DNA of 64,000 nt from Gordionus sp. m RMFG-2023 (GCF_954871325.1 NC_088778.1:33864730-33928729); one strand, 5' to 3'; shown: positions 46,101-59,400, counted from the first letter of the stretch. Numbers and translations are program-made. Notes: generated by a model not told the origin, from the sequence alone.

Positions 46101-49100
46101 ATTGAGATGTTTGACATTGGAAATCAGAACCTAAAAAAATAAAATAAAAAAATATATATACTTAAATATTAAAATATGCTAATAAATCTTTATTCAATAA
46201 TTAACTATAATCAAATACAAAGTGAACAACAAAAAAAGAAAAATAAAATTAATATAAAAGTAAAAAATTCAAATTCAAAAATTAATTATTTTTCGCATCA
46301 TAATTTCTCCATTATATATTCTTTTTCTTTAATCCTCATTTACATAGTCTCAATTTGCATCGAGATTTATTTCTTTTTTCTTATGTAGATTTGAATATCT
46401 TCTGGCTTCGTAATTTTGTTTAAAAGTAATTTGCCTAACTTTCGTTTTTCTTAATCTAGTAAATTTGAATATTACCAAAATTACAACAAACTGAGATTCT
46501 TGTAATCTATACCTGGGGAATTTTTTTTATCATTTATAACTTCTATATACTTTTACAGTCATAGCATGAAAAAATTGCTTTTTATTGCCAGTGTTTATAT
46601 TCATTAATTTAATGATTGATTAAAAATCACGTGAATTTATATAATAAATCTAGCATTAAAATAAAGAATATACTTTTTATCCTCAAATAAGTAGTAAAAT
46701 AATGGATCAAAGTATTGAAAAAGACCTGATTATTTCAATGATGCAGCTATTATCCTTTGGAAGTCCCGAATTAAGGTTTACCACCTTCAACCGGAAACAA
46801 ATAGTTAGAAGGATTGGGGGCAGGCCTATAACTGCAACTTTATTCATTAACAATTTTCTAACCTTATTATCACATATCAAGCCTTCCTTTGAAACGCATT
46901 CATCTTTACTAATTATCGGTAAGGTTTCCTTGAAATTATCTCTTCGCGTTATATCGATACCTTAAATAATTATTCGTTGAAAAGATCTGATACGATAATT
47001 TGAACTATTAAACGCCTATTTTATTGAATAAATGATAGAATGTGATACAAAAAAAGAGACTTAAAATAGGGTTTTCATACTTGAGTCATTTACCAGTCTT
47101 TGAAATTGCTAATCATTCAGCATAATCTTACAAAAAAAAGGATAAGATAATGTATTAAAGAAATTGCATAATAAAGCAGCCATTTTTCAACCGCTGCCCT
47201 TGAAATATTATTAGAGTTTAGATTTATACTTCCAAACGATTTTTTAAAATATATTACAAAATTTTCTTTCAACGAGGATTTGTATCGTCTGTTTTTTTTT
47301 TGAAACGACATTTAAAAACGATTTCATTATTAAGTAAGTTCGATTTATATTTTAATTTTAACTCCCATTTAAATTTAATTTATTTTTCAATTAAACAAAT
47401 CTTTCTATCCATTGTTTTCTAGGAAATTATTTACGATCAAATCACGAATGCCATTTTAGTTCAAAGAATAGAAAGAAGGAATGAAAGAAAGAGAATAGAA
47501 AAGAACTTAAAATCGGAAAAATATATTTTTTTTTGTTCACCAATAATTTAAGTATTACTTACATTACATTACATTAAACAAATTATTTATATAATGTTAT
47601 TACGACGAAAGGAAAGAATGAAAAATAAAAGTAGAAAGTGTTAGATTTTAATTTAAAAAAACTCGAGGTCATTTTTTATCAAATAATTAGTTTGTCATTT
47701 TTTTTTACATAATAAATGGTTGCATTTTAGAATGAAAAAAAAACTCATTAATTATTTATTAAAGTAAGGAAAACTGACATTCGGAAGATTCATTCATTCA
47801 TGCCTTCTCTTTTTTTTTCTAGCTATTTAAATATGCTTCCATTTTGAATTTTTTCTTTGACCAATTATTTAAATACTATATCTGTCCAATTAATAATTAT
47901 TTATATAATCGATAAAATGAAATATTATGATTCAAAAATTGGTAATTATTGGAATTTTGAAACCTAATTAATCAAAGATTTCACGTTAAAAAAAATATTT
48001 TTCTTGAAACTTCCTTTTTTTTTATCTAGTGGATATTTATATTATAACTCTCCTCTCCCCCTTCCCTTCCCGCCATCGAGCAAATCTTTGATATATAGCG
48101 TTATTCCATAATCGTCAAAAAAAATTTTTTTTAGAAAATTGATTTCGCCAACAACATGCAATTTTCCCTGACATTAGCCGCTCTTTCGGTAGGACTTTGG
48201 TGGCTTTTTGACAGGTCCAGGATCGGTTTTTTATTGGGACTCGTGATAGCTTTCATAACTACGCTCATCTGTCAGCTGTTGGTGTACAACGGGATATACG
48301 AGTAAATAACGAGCGTCAAGATAATCACCGCTAATTTTAATAAAATGGTTTCATTGGCTGAAATACTTGTAATTTTACCGGGTAGCGGGCTTTCATGCCT
48401 AAAAAAATGTCCAGACGGACCGAATGTTATGGAGGACTGAACTTTTGACCAATAATTCATAGTTTTTTTTTGAATTATTTACACCCTCCCCCTCCCTCCC
48501 TCACCCAAATAAATGAATGAATTTATGCCTTTTATGTTATACAGGTACACAGAACCCGATTTCATATACGTTCGTTCCTGGTTACCCTGCATATTCTTTT
48601 CGGGTGCGGTCACCATCGGTAACATCGGTAGACAACTGGCCATGGTTTTATTTAAAATAAATATTTTTCGATACACTATGTTATCGCTCTTTTAAAAACA
48701 CTTAAATTAAATATCCCCCTTTTCTTGATATATATTATTTTATTGTAAAACTTTGTCAAATTTTCATAGTGTCGTTTAAACAGCTCGCTAACTCAATATT
48801 TTAAGCCAGAAAAATATTGTTGGCGCCTCGAAAATTTCGATGATACATGTCTAGACCTTTGTTCCTTTTATGAGCAAAATCTTCAGGCTTGCGTAATAGT
48901 TTTCTGGAATAAAATATTGTATTTCCCCGTTTTTTAAAAAATCGGCTCAAAACGAACAGTTTAACAACGCTAAATTATTTTCATCTTTAGTTCTTGTTCC
49001 TCGATTTCCCTTATATCGAAGAAAAGAAAATGAGATAACAGGCCCTGAAAAAATTTGCCTAGTTAAATCGTTATTTCGGCTCCTCATATCATTTTTCAGT

Positions 49101-50372
49101 AAAATATATTCAGTACACAACAAATTTATCTATTTTTGTATCTTACACACTTTAGAGATAGTTCAGTTAGTTTATCATATGTTTTTTTTTATACGTTTTA
49201 ATGTCGAAAAACGATATTTTTTTCCACCAGGAAATTTAAAAAAAATGTATTCTTAAAGCTCTTTGCAAACAAATATAACCACGGGATTTAATTTTTTGAT
49301 GATTAGGTTGCTATAACAAGCTTGAGGTGAAATGGCAGATTTAACGTATCTTTACGAACTATAACGGAAATAATGATCTTATTCTTTGAAGAGATGGAAG
49401 GAAAAAAATTAAGATGGCGACAATTTTCTTTCAGTTTGGTCAATAGATTTTAGCAAAGAGTACGGATTTAAAACTTTAAGAGTCATTTTCTAAGTTAGCT
49501 TGAACAAAAACACATATGGAGCCACACAATATTATATTCTAATTTTTAGTGAATAATCAATATTTAGATGTTAGTGTAAACTTTGTTTTCAAGTTAATAT
49601 ATTTAAAAAAATATATATTTTTTTTCTATGAAGAGTTAAAATATGGACTTTTGACTCCACAAAATAATAGTTGAACCTTAAAAAGTTTATAAAATAAAAA
49701 TACGTAAAATTTTGCAGAAACATAGTTTAGAATAAAATAGGAGTGCTACTTGAAGAAACAGGTCATTAAACATCTTCCTTTTTGTCAACAATTTTATAAT
49801 CTTTGCAGGTTATCATGCTCAGCTAGACCACTCAATAGTTAAATGACATAAGGTTAAAATCGGGAGTTGAACCAGAATCTCGACGAGCCGGACCATAATA
49901 GCCCGGTTTCCCGAGCCCGGTCAGAAATATTCTGTAATTATTTGAGCTTCTGACAGACCGAATTCGCAGAGCTCTAGAATGTTCTCTATGATGGCATGCG
50001 AGAAAATAAATTTAAGATGATCGTTTTCTAAAAATTGAATTAGGGTAGAATTATAATAATACTGTTACACTAGATCTGGTTATCTAACACTTGGTAAAAT
50101 TTAAGAAAGGGAAACTCATCTTAAAATTTGCAGGAATCTGAACCTGAACACTTTTGCTATACTATATATATATATATGTAAAACGTTCAACTTTTTTCTG
50201 GCATCAGGAACCAAGAAGCGTCTTTTGAAAATATTAAATAATATTTCCTAGTGAAGCCAATTCCAAATTCTGTTTATTATTTTTTAGAATTGATTATTCT
50301 AATTTTTTTTTTTACTCTTGTAATTATATTTAGTGCGATTCCGAAGAGTATGACAAAGATGGCGACGATTAA
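43146..50372 (+). CDS. INSIG: INSIG (insulin-induced gene), ER sterol-regulatory membrane protein
   Basis: Exons 43146-43329, 43374-43498, 48135-48301 and 48545-48644, then probably 50334-50372; all phases agree (204 residues). INSIG is a six-helix ER protein that holds SCAP-SREBP in the ER and promotes HMG-CoA reductase breakdown when sterols are high. Visible: [16 protein letters not shown] and VWWVPPSCG in exon 1, [14 protein letters not shown] and [20 protein letters not shown] in exon 2, [28 protein letters not shown] and LLVYNGIYE in exon 3, [20 protein letters not shown] and GNIGRQLAM in exon 4. The last exon would give an acidic [12 protein letters not shown] tail. Alternatively, exon 4 reads on to a stop at 48695 ([10 protein letters not shown]..., 208 residues). 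The third intron is 4.6 kb and carries piggyBac DNA and a possible nested gene. Similarity to animal INSIGs is near-continuous, so the family call is firm. Confidence 0.95.
43906..44892. mobile_element. TTAA-bounded piggyBac-derived element with 93-bp inverted repeats
   Basis: Ends CCCTGTATTGCATG and CATGCAATACAGGG lie between TTAA at 43902-43905 and 44893-44896, the signature of piggyBac insertion. Inverted repeats run 43906-43998 and 44800-44892 with few differences. A further 7 bp outside each TTAA (TTGTTAT / ATAACAA) is also inverted. The interior carries only the C-terminal part of a transposase. It sits in the third intron of INSIG. Confidence 0.85.
44173..44740 (-). pseudogene. piggyBac transposase, C-terminal part
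   Basis: On the minus strand, [20 protein letters not shown] then LWLLYK matches the end of the piggyBac catalytic region. The C-terminal Cys-rich finger follows ([21 protein letters not shown]) before the stop at 44173. The N-terminal two thirds and the catalytic aspartates are missing inside this element, so it cannot make an active enzyme. Confidence 0.75.
44979..45299 (-). pseudogene. piggyBac transposase fragment, middle part
   Basis: An open segment (with [17 protein letters not shown] and [10 protein letters not shown]) resembles the region before the third catalytic Asp in piggyBac transposases. The frame is lost after LALVQ. It lies outside the TTAA-bounded element next to it, so it is a separate remnant or the rest of a parent copy. 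Confidence 0.5.
45300..46701. other. AT-rich part of the INSIG intron
   Basis: T-rich tracts and a TTAACCC motif at about 45734 (a possible lone piggyBac end). No gene seen. Confidence 0.4.
46702..47484 (+). CDS. Possible two-exon gene nested in the INSIG intron, unknown protein
   Basis: Exon 46702-46918 starts [20 protein letters not shown] and ends in SLLII at a strong GTAAGG donor (phase 1). Exon 47423-47484 follows a TTTTCTAG acceptor and adds [11 protein letters not shown], then a Lys-rich end and a stop, for 92 residues. Composition is less AT-rich than the surrounding intron. It has no signal peptide; [12 protein letters not shown] is basic. I do not recognise the family. It could be a cassette exon, but it does not fit the continuous INSIG alignment. 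Confidence 0.45.
48767..48972. mobile_element. TAGTGTYG-type hAT-like MITE
   Basis: 206 bp from TAGTGTCGTTTAAACAGC to CGAACAGTTTAACAACGCTA, related to 26737-26942. The flanks AATTTTCA and AATTATTTTCA look like an imperfect TSD. If the distal INSIG exon is real, this MITE lies in the fourth intron. Confidence 0.75.
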
Positions 50373-51930
50373 GATCGGGAAGGAAAAAAAAATGAATGAA
50401 TATTATTAATTTTTTTTTTTGATAGATATAAATAAATTATATATTTTTTTTTTACAAATTTAGATACATAGTATATTATAAATAATTCAAAAAAAATTGG
50501 AAGAATTTATTATTTAAATTTATAAATCCATGATATTTTAGTTTATTTTTTTGTTGTGATTATAGTTTAAAAAAAAATATAAATTAATATATGATATACC
50601 AAATTAAACATTATAATCATTTATATATATATATATTATTTTTTTTAAAATTAAGTATTGTGACATTAATGCATTTGTCCCATCATTTATTTATAAATAT
50701 TAAAATAATTTTTTTTTTGACGTTGTGGAACTAAAATTAAATACCGCGCAACACAATATTATATCTAATAAATTTGTGATTATTAGGAATACATTTCATT
50801 CATGTAGTGGTTTTTCTTTAAGCTAATTTACTTTATAAGTTTGAATGTTTCGGAGTTCTGCAATTTTGGAGAAAAAAAAAATGAAATAGCAAATGGGGAT
50901 AGATGATAGTAATTATTATTTTTTTTTTATGTCTAGAGCTTGTCCAATGGCATCAATTTATTTTTTGTAATCACATGTAAAATGCAAAACTAGTCAGATG
51001 TATCAGACGCCATTGAATGACATTTCGTCGAAATGCTTTTCGCATAACTTCAATCTAATTTTATTTGTGTTAATCCTGAAATTTATTGGTATAATAAACT
51101 CCTATAAATTTGTGTTTAATTAAATATAACATAATTTAAAAAAAAGAATGATTGTGTTCCTAAAAAGGAACAATAATCAAATTATATTTATTTTATGAGA
51201 TAAATTTTTTTTTTTAAAAAACGAACATGTTAGGTGCAAACAATCCATTGATAGAAGTTGCAATTGAGGAGAATATAAAATTCTCAAAGCTTTTTATATT
51301 TATTAATTTTTTTGGTCTCTGCTATGGCAAGCATGCTTCTCTTAATATTAGTTGAGATGGTTAAGCAATACCCATGGCCCTAGAGGATAGTTGCCAAATC
51401 GTAATGTCTTTAGCCATTATAAGTTGACAGATCGCAAGTCCGAGTTTTTAAAAGACGTTTGATTTGAAAGGGCCGTTTCCTTTCTGCCGATCTTGGCTTT
51501 TGGGGCAGTTTAGTCTATGTTATGTTTTCCCTTAATGCTTACTAAGAAGTTACAATTCATGCAAATGTGAGGTTAAACGAGGTCGCACCCTAGTCCTTAA
51601 CCTAAGGTTACTCCGATGGTTAATAGATTCCCCAAGTTTTCACTCGGCTGGTCCAACTATTGTTCACAACCGATTTTATATTCGTTTTGAAGAATTGGAG
51701 ATTAAGAAGATAAATTAAGAGATTTCGATATTACGGGACTATTGTAGGAAAATCTGTTTCGAGAGAAAAATCCCTCACTACATTTTTTCCAGGTAATTGG
51801 GCTAATTTTCGGTTATGCGTGGATAAATGGGTAATGATATATATATAGCGTTGAATGAACGTTATTGATTTTTTATGCGTTTTATTAAAAATATTAGAAA
51901 TCGTTGATTTTATCTTTAATTCGATACTTT
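48973..51930. other. AT-rich region, mostly nothing recognised
   Basis: Apart from the likely last INSIG exon (50334-50372), I see no coding sequence. GGCCCGG-type MITE-like DNA lies at about 49860-49985, and a tRNA-like phrase (GAGATGGTTAAGC) near 51353. Confidence 0.4.
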
Positions 51931-51934
51931 CGAG

Positions 51935-52100
51935 TAGCGCCTATGACCAAGTCGCAGTGAGTGTAACACAATCTGATAGTTTTGGGTTCGAATCCAGCAA
52001 GGATCATCCTCATTTCTAAAGACAGGTAGACTTCCGTTCTTGAGGAGATGATATATAGAAGATCGGATCATCATCTGATCCCTTATATATAATAAAAAAT
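51935..52100 (+). repeat. tRNA-derived SINE-like sequence
   Basis: A B-box, GGGTTCGAATCC, at 51985-51996 is preceded at tRNA-like spacing by an A-box-like TAGCGCC...CAGTGAG (51938-51962). It is followed by non-tRNA sequence and a TATATAATAAAAAATAA tail. No cloverleaf acceptor pairing is visible, so it is not a functional tRNA. Confidence 0.5.
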
Positions 52101-53935
52101 AATGGGTTTGAAGGAATTTTTAATAAATTTTGTGTGTTCTTTTGCAAGTGTAGTAACGTCACATATCATTACCATAGATAAATTTAGGTTTAAAATTTTT
52201 TATAAAAATATTTTAATATAAATTAAAACGATGAGGTAAAAAGATGCAATATTTTAGGAATATATAAGCATTTTAAAATTATTTGTAATTTTTAAATAAG
52301 GGTTCTGATGGACTGGTATTTTTGATTGAGGTCGACAATTTCTGGTAGATTGTTATCAGAGAATCAAATTAATTAATCCTAAATTTTTAGACCTGGCAGA
52401 AAATTAAAACTTATATTTTAGGTCGAAGACCACAGATAGTTACATCCTCAAGATTACCAGATATTTAGGTTTAAAGCGAACTAGTGGATACCCTTGTTGA
52501 ATGTTTTCGGCGGAGACTATATAACATGTGAGCTGTATATACCATGGTACATTTCTAGGAATTTTGAATAATCAGGAAATTAATAGCAATTTAAGAAATG
52601 TTAACGAAATATACTATTGAAGTCATTTTAAATCTAGCTTAATTATAGCAAAGTTAGGAGGATTATGGATATACTATATACGGATGTCATGTGAGACTAT
52701 TTCGCATCCACTCTTAATTCCGAATCCTAATTGATATGTACTTAGCATACGATAGGTCGTATATCATAACTGGGTTTTTATAGAGGTAATAAGGTTAGTA
52801 CCAGATTTGTGAATGCACAAATCAACTTTGAAGAAATATTTTAGTTATAAGATTGGAAGATTATTTAAGAGCATTCAAAAATATAAAAATCATTTTTGAT
52901 ATCTAATAATATTTAAGTATATTCCTACTTTTTAATGTTGATTTAACATTTTTTTTGATACTTAAATAAATTCAGGGCAGTTTATAAACATTAACTCAAT
53001 ACAGAAATATATTAATTCCAAAATAATCTAATTTAATTATAAATTATATACTTTAGATATGAATTAAAATTTTTATAAATCGGCAAATATTGGTAGCAGA
53101 TAATGATATTCTTATATTGTTAGCTACTTAACAATAGTTTAAACATAAATTCCGCTGAGAAAGTGATAATTTAGTAACAAAAATGACTGCGTGTTTTGAT
53201 TATAATAAATTTATTTAAAGTTATTTTCTTCCCAAGTCTGGTCTTATTTTTTATTCTTAAATAAAAACATATTTTTGCCATTCCTAATATTTTAAGTCAT
53301 TTTTCTAACAGCACTCTCTTCTATAAAATCTAAACAAATATCATACATGATATACAAAACATTTTTTTTTATTTAAAAAAATAATAATCATAATCTTACA
53401 ATGAAAACACAAATATAATACAAAAATAGTTTATTTTTATAAAGTAAATGAGAAAAACTTTGATATATTTTATAAATATTTATATTTTCTTTTACAAAAA
53501 CCATTCTTTTCATAACAAAAATAATTAATTAATAATGATATACTACACTTTAATTGATTGTCAAATGAATGATTATGATAATTGCACAATTCAAAAATGA
53601 TATAAAAGCTGCAAAATTAACCACTAAAGCTATGTTGGTTAAAATATTAAATTCTTTTAATAAAAAAAAACATATAGGTATAAAAAAAATTTTTGGCCAA
53701 TGTTTTATATACCTTTTTTATATATAAAAAAATGAATATTGAATTTTTTTTTAAAAAAATATCTAAAATTTGTTATTTATAAAAATCGCTTTATAGAAAT
53801 GGTATAAATAAATAGCGTCGTCGCCAAAGATCCGGTAGTGGGCAGGCTACAATATTTATGAATTAAATCCACTTCCGTTAAAATTAAGAATGGTGGGATA
53901 AAAATAATTTGTTAGTTTTTTTTTCTTCCTCTCTT
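52101..53935. other. AT-rich intergenic DNA downstream of LPP
   Basis: No exons recognised. The LPP 3' untranslated region should lie just left of 53936. Confidence 0.4.
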
Positions 53936-56337
53936 TCACACAGGTGTATTAGGGATGAAGCTAGGGGGTTTAATGTTGCTATTAAACTCAAAATTCCTAA
54001 TATTATTATTGCCGATGAGGGCGCTCTCAGAATTAAGGGGGTCCTTGGTAGGATTGTAACATCTGTTAGGTTGTTGATTGTTACTACCGTATTGATTTGG
54101 GGATGAGGGAGCCGAGTTGAACATTTTGCTTTTATTCCACGAGGGGTATATGGTTCCTGCTATGGCGCAACTCGCCTGATTAATACAATATTATTGAGTA
54201 GTAATATAAGGTTTAATTTTATTTAGAATATTATCATAATTCTCAATGGTTTCATAGGGGATGGATGCCCCCAAGAAAGGATAAAATAATGGATAGCTGC
54301 CGCTATAAAAAAAGTCAAAGCTGTTAGGTAACTTCGATGAAAGAAACCTTCAGTAGTCGGGCATTATTATCATTTAAGTTGTTAAGGACAATGTAAAAAA
54401 TACATTTTAAAAAAATTTTTTTTACTAAAACTTACAAACAAAATGGCGAAGACGGCACCTATAAGGAACCCAGTGAGAACGTCGCTCCAATGATGCTTAT
54501 AGTCAGAAATCCGGGTCGCTCCGATCCACAAGGAAAGCATTATTAGACCGCCTTTATATAAATGTATGAGATTGAAAAAAATAGTATAAAATATCTGGAG
54601 AGAATATATATATTTTTTTTAGATATACTTTTTTGTTACGATCGATTAAATATTTTGTTTATTCATTAAACGAGATATTAAATCTGGCATAATCAAAGTC
54701 AAAGTTTTGAACCGACGTTCCGGGCTAAACCGATCCGGTTAGGGTTTTTTGACTAATAAAGGCCAACTGGCTAGACCGAAAAAAACCGATAAAGCTGTGA
54801 CAATTTTTATTTGCTCCGGATAGTGTAGTATGCCTTTCGAAAATTATTCGGTATTAGATTTCGAAATTGAAGAACTTCAAATAAAATTTCGAATCAAATA
54901 ATAATAAATTACTTTTATAAATATTTTTACAAAATCGCGAATTTTAAGTATCGTATTAACCATTTGGAGACTTCCGGTATCTATTTATTTACCGTGATAG
55001 TAACTTTATAAAACAATTACAAATTCTAGGAAAGTAAATGAAACGGGGTTCTTCTTACAGCTGATAAGTGTCTGTCTGCTTTTACAGGGCACAAGTATGA
55101 TTGCACAAAAAATTATGCCCACCTCTAAGGAAAAAAGAAATACTTAGAAAAACATCTGCCCGAAAGAATAGCACTTAAAAAAGTTAAAAAAATTTTTATG
55201 GTGAACTAAATAGCATATCTGAAAAAAAAAATTCTTCGTTAATACGGATAATAGATTATTCGTTATTCGTAATACGGGTAATAGATTATTCGATCAGAAG
55301 TTTAAGAATCAAATACAAATATTTCATTATTCGATTCGAGTTTTCGATGACCTAGTCTGGTGTTTAAAATATTCCCAATAATGTTTCACAAATAATATTA
55401 TCACAAATAAAATATCCTATATTTTAAATTTATATTGATTATCGATTATTATTTTATTTAGAAAAAATTAAATATGATATAATTGTGTCATATTTTATCG
55501 TTTTCATAATTTTTTTTTTCTAAATTGGAATGCCTAAAATTAATTTGACTCTCTTTAAGATCATCTGTTCGTTCCTTTTGCAAATTTAAAATTTATATAC
55601 AAAATATTCTCATAGATATTGACCAAAGTATAACTTCCGGTTAAATATTTAATACGGGGGGTTGTTAGCGGTTATTGAGGGATACCAAACTTTAGGATAA
55701 AATAACAATTTTTTAATCGATTTTGGGAATGCAGATGATAGAAATACGAATCGAACCTTGTAATAAGGCGCTGAAAACTTGAAATCGGCATTTTTTGGCG
55801 CGGAAATGAAGGTAGAGAGCCGTGAAAAGTAGGGCGTACATGGAGGAGGAAGAATGTCCGGAAGGAAAGGAAAGTCTGCGCGAGGTTATATTTATAATAT
55901 ATTGTCAATTTTTTTTTTTGGAATCGGATAAGATTCATAAAAATTTTCTCGCGGTTATCTTAAAATTTGGTCGTACTAAAATATTAACGCGGCCCGAAAC
56001 TCGCCTAATTTAATTTTTCCAAAAAAGTTTCGGTCCCGTCCGTTAAAAAATATAGCGGTAGTTTAGGCCAGTGAGGCCAGAATTTTTTTTTTGTCCAGAC
56101 AAGGGCATTCCAGCGACATCGCCTATACATTTTTTTTCTCATCCTTCATTGTTAAATCGATAATAAATAGTGAAGTCGAAATAAAAGAATACCTGGCATC
56201 TTTGATACGGGCCAGGTTGGTTCCGAAGCATTCGGCGTCCGTTATGTAAAGATCCGCGTTGCAAGGAGCCTTGTAAGACGGAACGCAAACGGAAAAGAAA
56301 TGAGGCCTGAGTCGGCCTACAACCCATTTCAGCATAT
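53936..56337 (-). CDS. Lipid phosphate phosphatase (LPP1-3 / wunen type), 5' exons missing
   Basis: Exons 56337-56193, 55875-55757, 54551-54436 and 54175-53936, all phase-consistent. PAP2-family membrane enzymes dephosphorylate phosphatidate, lysophosphatidate, sphingosine-1-phosphate and ceramide-1-phosphate. All three catalytic motifs are present: KWVVGRLRP (KxxxxxxRP), LSFPSGHSS (PSGH), and TRISDYKHHWSD (normally SRxxxxxHxxxD; here Thr replaces the first Ser, and the catalytic His and Asp are kept). A transmembrane stretch (LIMLSLWIGA; GFLIGAVFAILF) surrounds motif 3. The tail is polar, Asn/Ser/Pro-rich. The exon carrying TM1-3 should end in phase 1 upstream of 56337 but was not found; a 4.2-kb foldback element lies immediately upstream in the intron. 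Confidence 0.9.
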
Positions 56338-56462
56338 CTTCGTAGAAATTAAAATGGATATTCTTTGTTTTATATATAAGATAAATGGGAGACGGGGAGG
56401 GGGGGGGAGGATTTCTTAGGATGATAAAGCGAAATGACAAATCGTCGGCTGAGTATTATAAT

Positions 56463-59400
56463 TAGTGTTGCGTAATCGGCTAAAAACTACGCCTAAGCCT
56501 AATAAGGCTAAGCCTAAAAATCGGCTAAGCCTATTAGGCTAAGCCTAAAAATCGGCTAAGCCTATTAGGCTAAGCCTAATAATCGGCTAAGCCTAATTAA
56601 GTAAGCCTAAAAATCGGCTAAAACTAAAAATCGGCTAAGCCTAATTAGGTTAAGCCTAAAAATTGGCTAAGCCTATAAATATCTGCTAAAATTAAATTAG
56701 TCAAAATTCTGCATCGATGCTTAGTATTAATTATTATTTATTTATTTTAGTAAAATAATTTATTTTATTTATATTTAATGTAAATATTTTATTATTATCA
56801 ACAAATAAACATGATATGATTTAATATTTTTTATTTATATTATTATATTTTGAAATGAAAATAAATTTATTTATTTGATGTTATTTTAATAAAAAAAATA
56901 ATATGCTGCTATATTGTAAAATTGTAATATTCTTTTTAATATAATTTATTAGTGATTTTTACAATCTTCTTTATAAATACATCTTTTATTGAGGAATTAT
57001 ATTGTAAATTTTATTAGATAAATAAACAATCTTTTAGGTGAAATCTTTTATAATTTTTTTATCATTTTAAAATTATCTATTTTTTATTAAATGAGGTGGA
57101 TTTTATGAAACTTTTTTGATGATTTTATATGATCTTTTTAAGGATAATATTTTAATGTGACAATTGTCATAATCGTTATTTTATAAGTTTTTTGAATTTT
57201 TTTGAAGAAAATAGGTTAAAATAAGTAGTAAAAACATGTTTAAATAAAAATTTAGTGAAGATGTATCATAGAAAAGTGACAATTATCATAATCGTTATTT
57301 TATAAGTTTTTGGAATTTTTTTGAAGAAAATTTGTTAAAATAAGTATTAATAACATGTGTAAATATAAATTTAGTGAAGATGTACCATAGAAAAGTGACA
57401 ATTGTCATAATCGTTATTTTATAAGTTTTTTGAATTTTTTTGAAGAAAATATGTTAAAATAAGTATTGATAACATGTTTAAATAAAATTTAGTGAAGATG
57501 TACCATAGAAAATTGACATTGTCATAATGGTTATTTTTAAAGTTTTTTGACAAAAATATGTTAAAATAAGTATTAATAACATGTGTAAATATAAATTTAG
57601 TGAAGACAATGAAAAGTGACAATTGTCATAATCGTTATTTTTAAAGTTTTTTGAATTTTTTTGACGAAAATATGTTAAAATAAGTATTAAATTAATAACA
57701 TGTGTAAATATAAATTTAGTGAAGATGTACTCTAGATAAGCGACAATTTTCATAATCATTATTTTTTAAATTTTTTGATTTTTGTTGACGAAATAATAAC
57801 ATGTGTAAATAAAAATTTAGTGAAGATGTACTATAGAAAAGTGACAATTGTCATAATCGTTATTTTTAAAATTTCTTTGATGTAAATGGGTAAAAATATA
57901 GATTGTAAAATTAAAATTGCCTGAGTATATGCCATAGAAACACATAAGGTAATAATAGATTCTTCCCCAAAAACAGGAGCAAATTGGCATTTTATTACAT
58001 TTGTTCATCGGGTCAGAAATTAATATGCAAAATTTATATCATAATATCTAATCCTAATTTAGAAATTATTATTTTTTTTACCAATTTTCATCAGACAATC
58101 TTGTTTAAAATTTGGGTAAACTTTTTTTTCTATTTTAAAATCAATATCGATGCAAGTTAACTATTTTCGTCAAAAAAAATCAAAAAACTTTAAAAATAAC
58201 GATTATGACAATTGTCGCTTATCTAGAGTACATCTTCACTAAATTTTTATTTAAACATGTTATCAATACTTATTTTAAAATATCTTTGTCAATAAAATTC
58301 AAAAAACTTTAAAAATAACAATTATGACAAATGTCACTTTTCATTGGTACATCTTCATTAAATTTATATTTACACATGTTATTAATACTTATTTTAACAT
58401 ATTTTCGTCAAAAAAATTCAAAAAACTTTAAAGATAACGATTATGACAATTGTCACTTTTCTATAGTACATCTTCACTAAATTTTTATTTAAACATGTTT
58501 TTAATATTTATTTTAACATATTTTCTTCAAAAAAATTCAAAAAACTTTAAAAATAACAATTATGACAAATGTCACTTTTCATTGGTACATCATCACTAAA
58601 TTTATATTTACACACGTTATTAATATTTTAACATATTTTCGTCAAAAAAATTCAAAAAACTTTAAAGATAACGATTATGACAATTGTCACTTTTCTATAG
58701 TACATCTTCACTAAATTTTTATTTAAACAGGTTTTTAATATTTATTTTAACATATTTTCTTCAAAAAAATTCAAAAAACTTTAAAAATAACAATTATGAC
58801 AAATGTCACTTTTCATTGGTACATCTTCACTAAATTTATATTTACACATGTTATTAATACTTATTTTAACATATTTTCTTCAAAAAAAATCAAAAAACTT
58901 TAAAATTAACGATTATGACAAATGTCACTATCTTCACTAAATTTATAAAACTTTAAAAATAGCGATTATAACAATTTTCACTTTTCATTGGTACATCTTC
59001 ACAAAATTTATATTTACACATGTTATTAATACTTATTTTAACATATTTTCGTCAAAAAAATTCAAAAACTTTAAAAATAGCGATTATGACAATTGTCACT
59101 TTTCATTGGTACATCTTCACTAAATTTATATTTACACATGTTATTAATACTTATTTTAACATATTTTCGTCAAAAAAATTCAAAAAAATTTAAAAATAAC
59201 GATTATGACAATTGTCACTTTTCTATGGTACATCTTCACTAAATTTATATTTACACATGTTATTAATACTTATTTTAACAAATTTTCGTCAAAAAAATTC
59301 AAAAAACTTTAAAATTAACTATTATGACAATTGTCACTTTTCATTGGTACATCTTCACTAAATTTATATTTACACATGTTATTAATTCTTATTTTAACAT

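Noticed and set aside
51937-52010. tRNA gene
   Set aside because: Good B-box but no acceptor-stem pairing or anticodon arm; treated as SINE-like.
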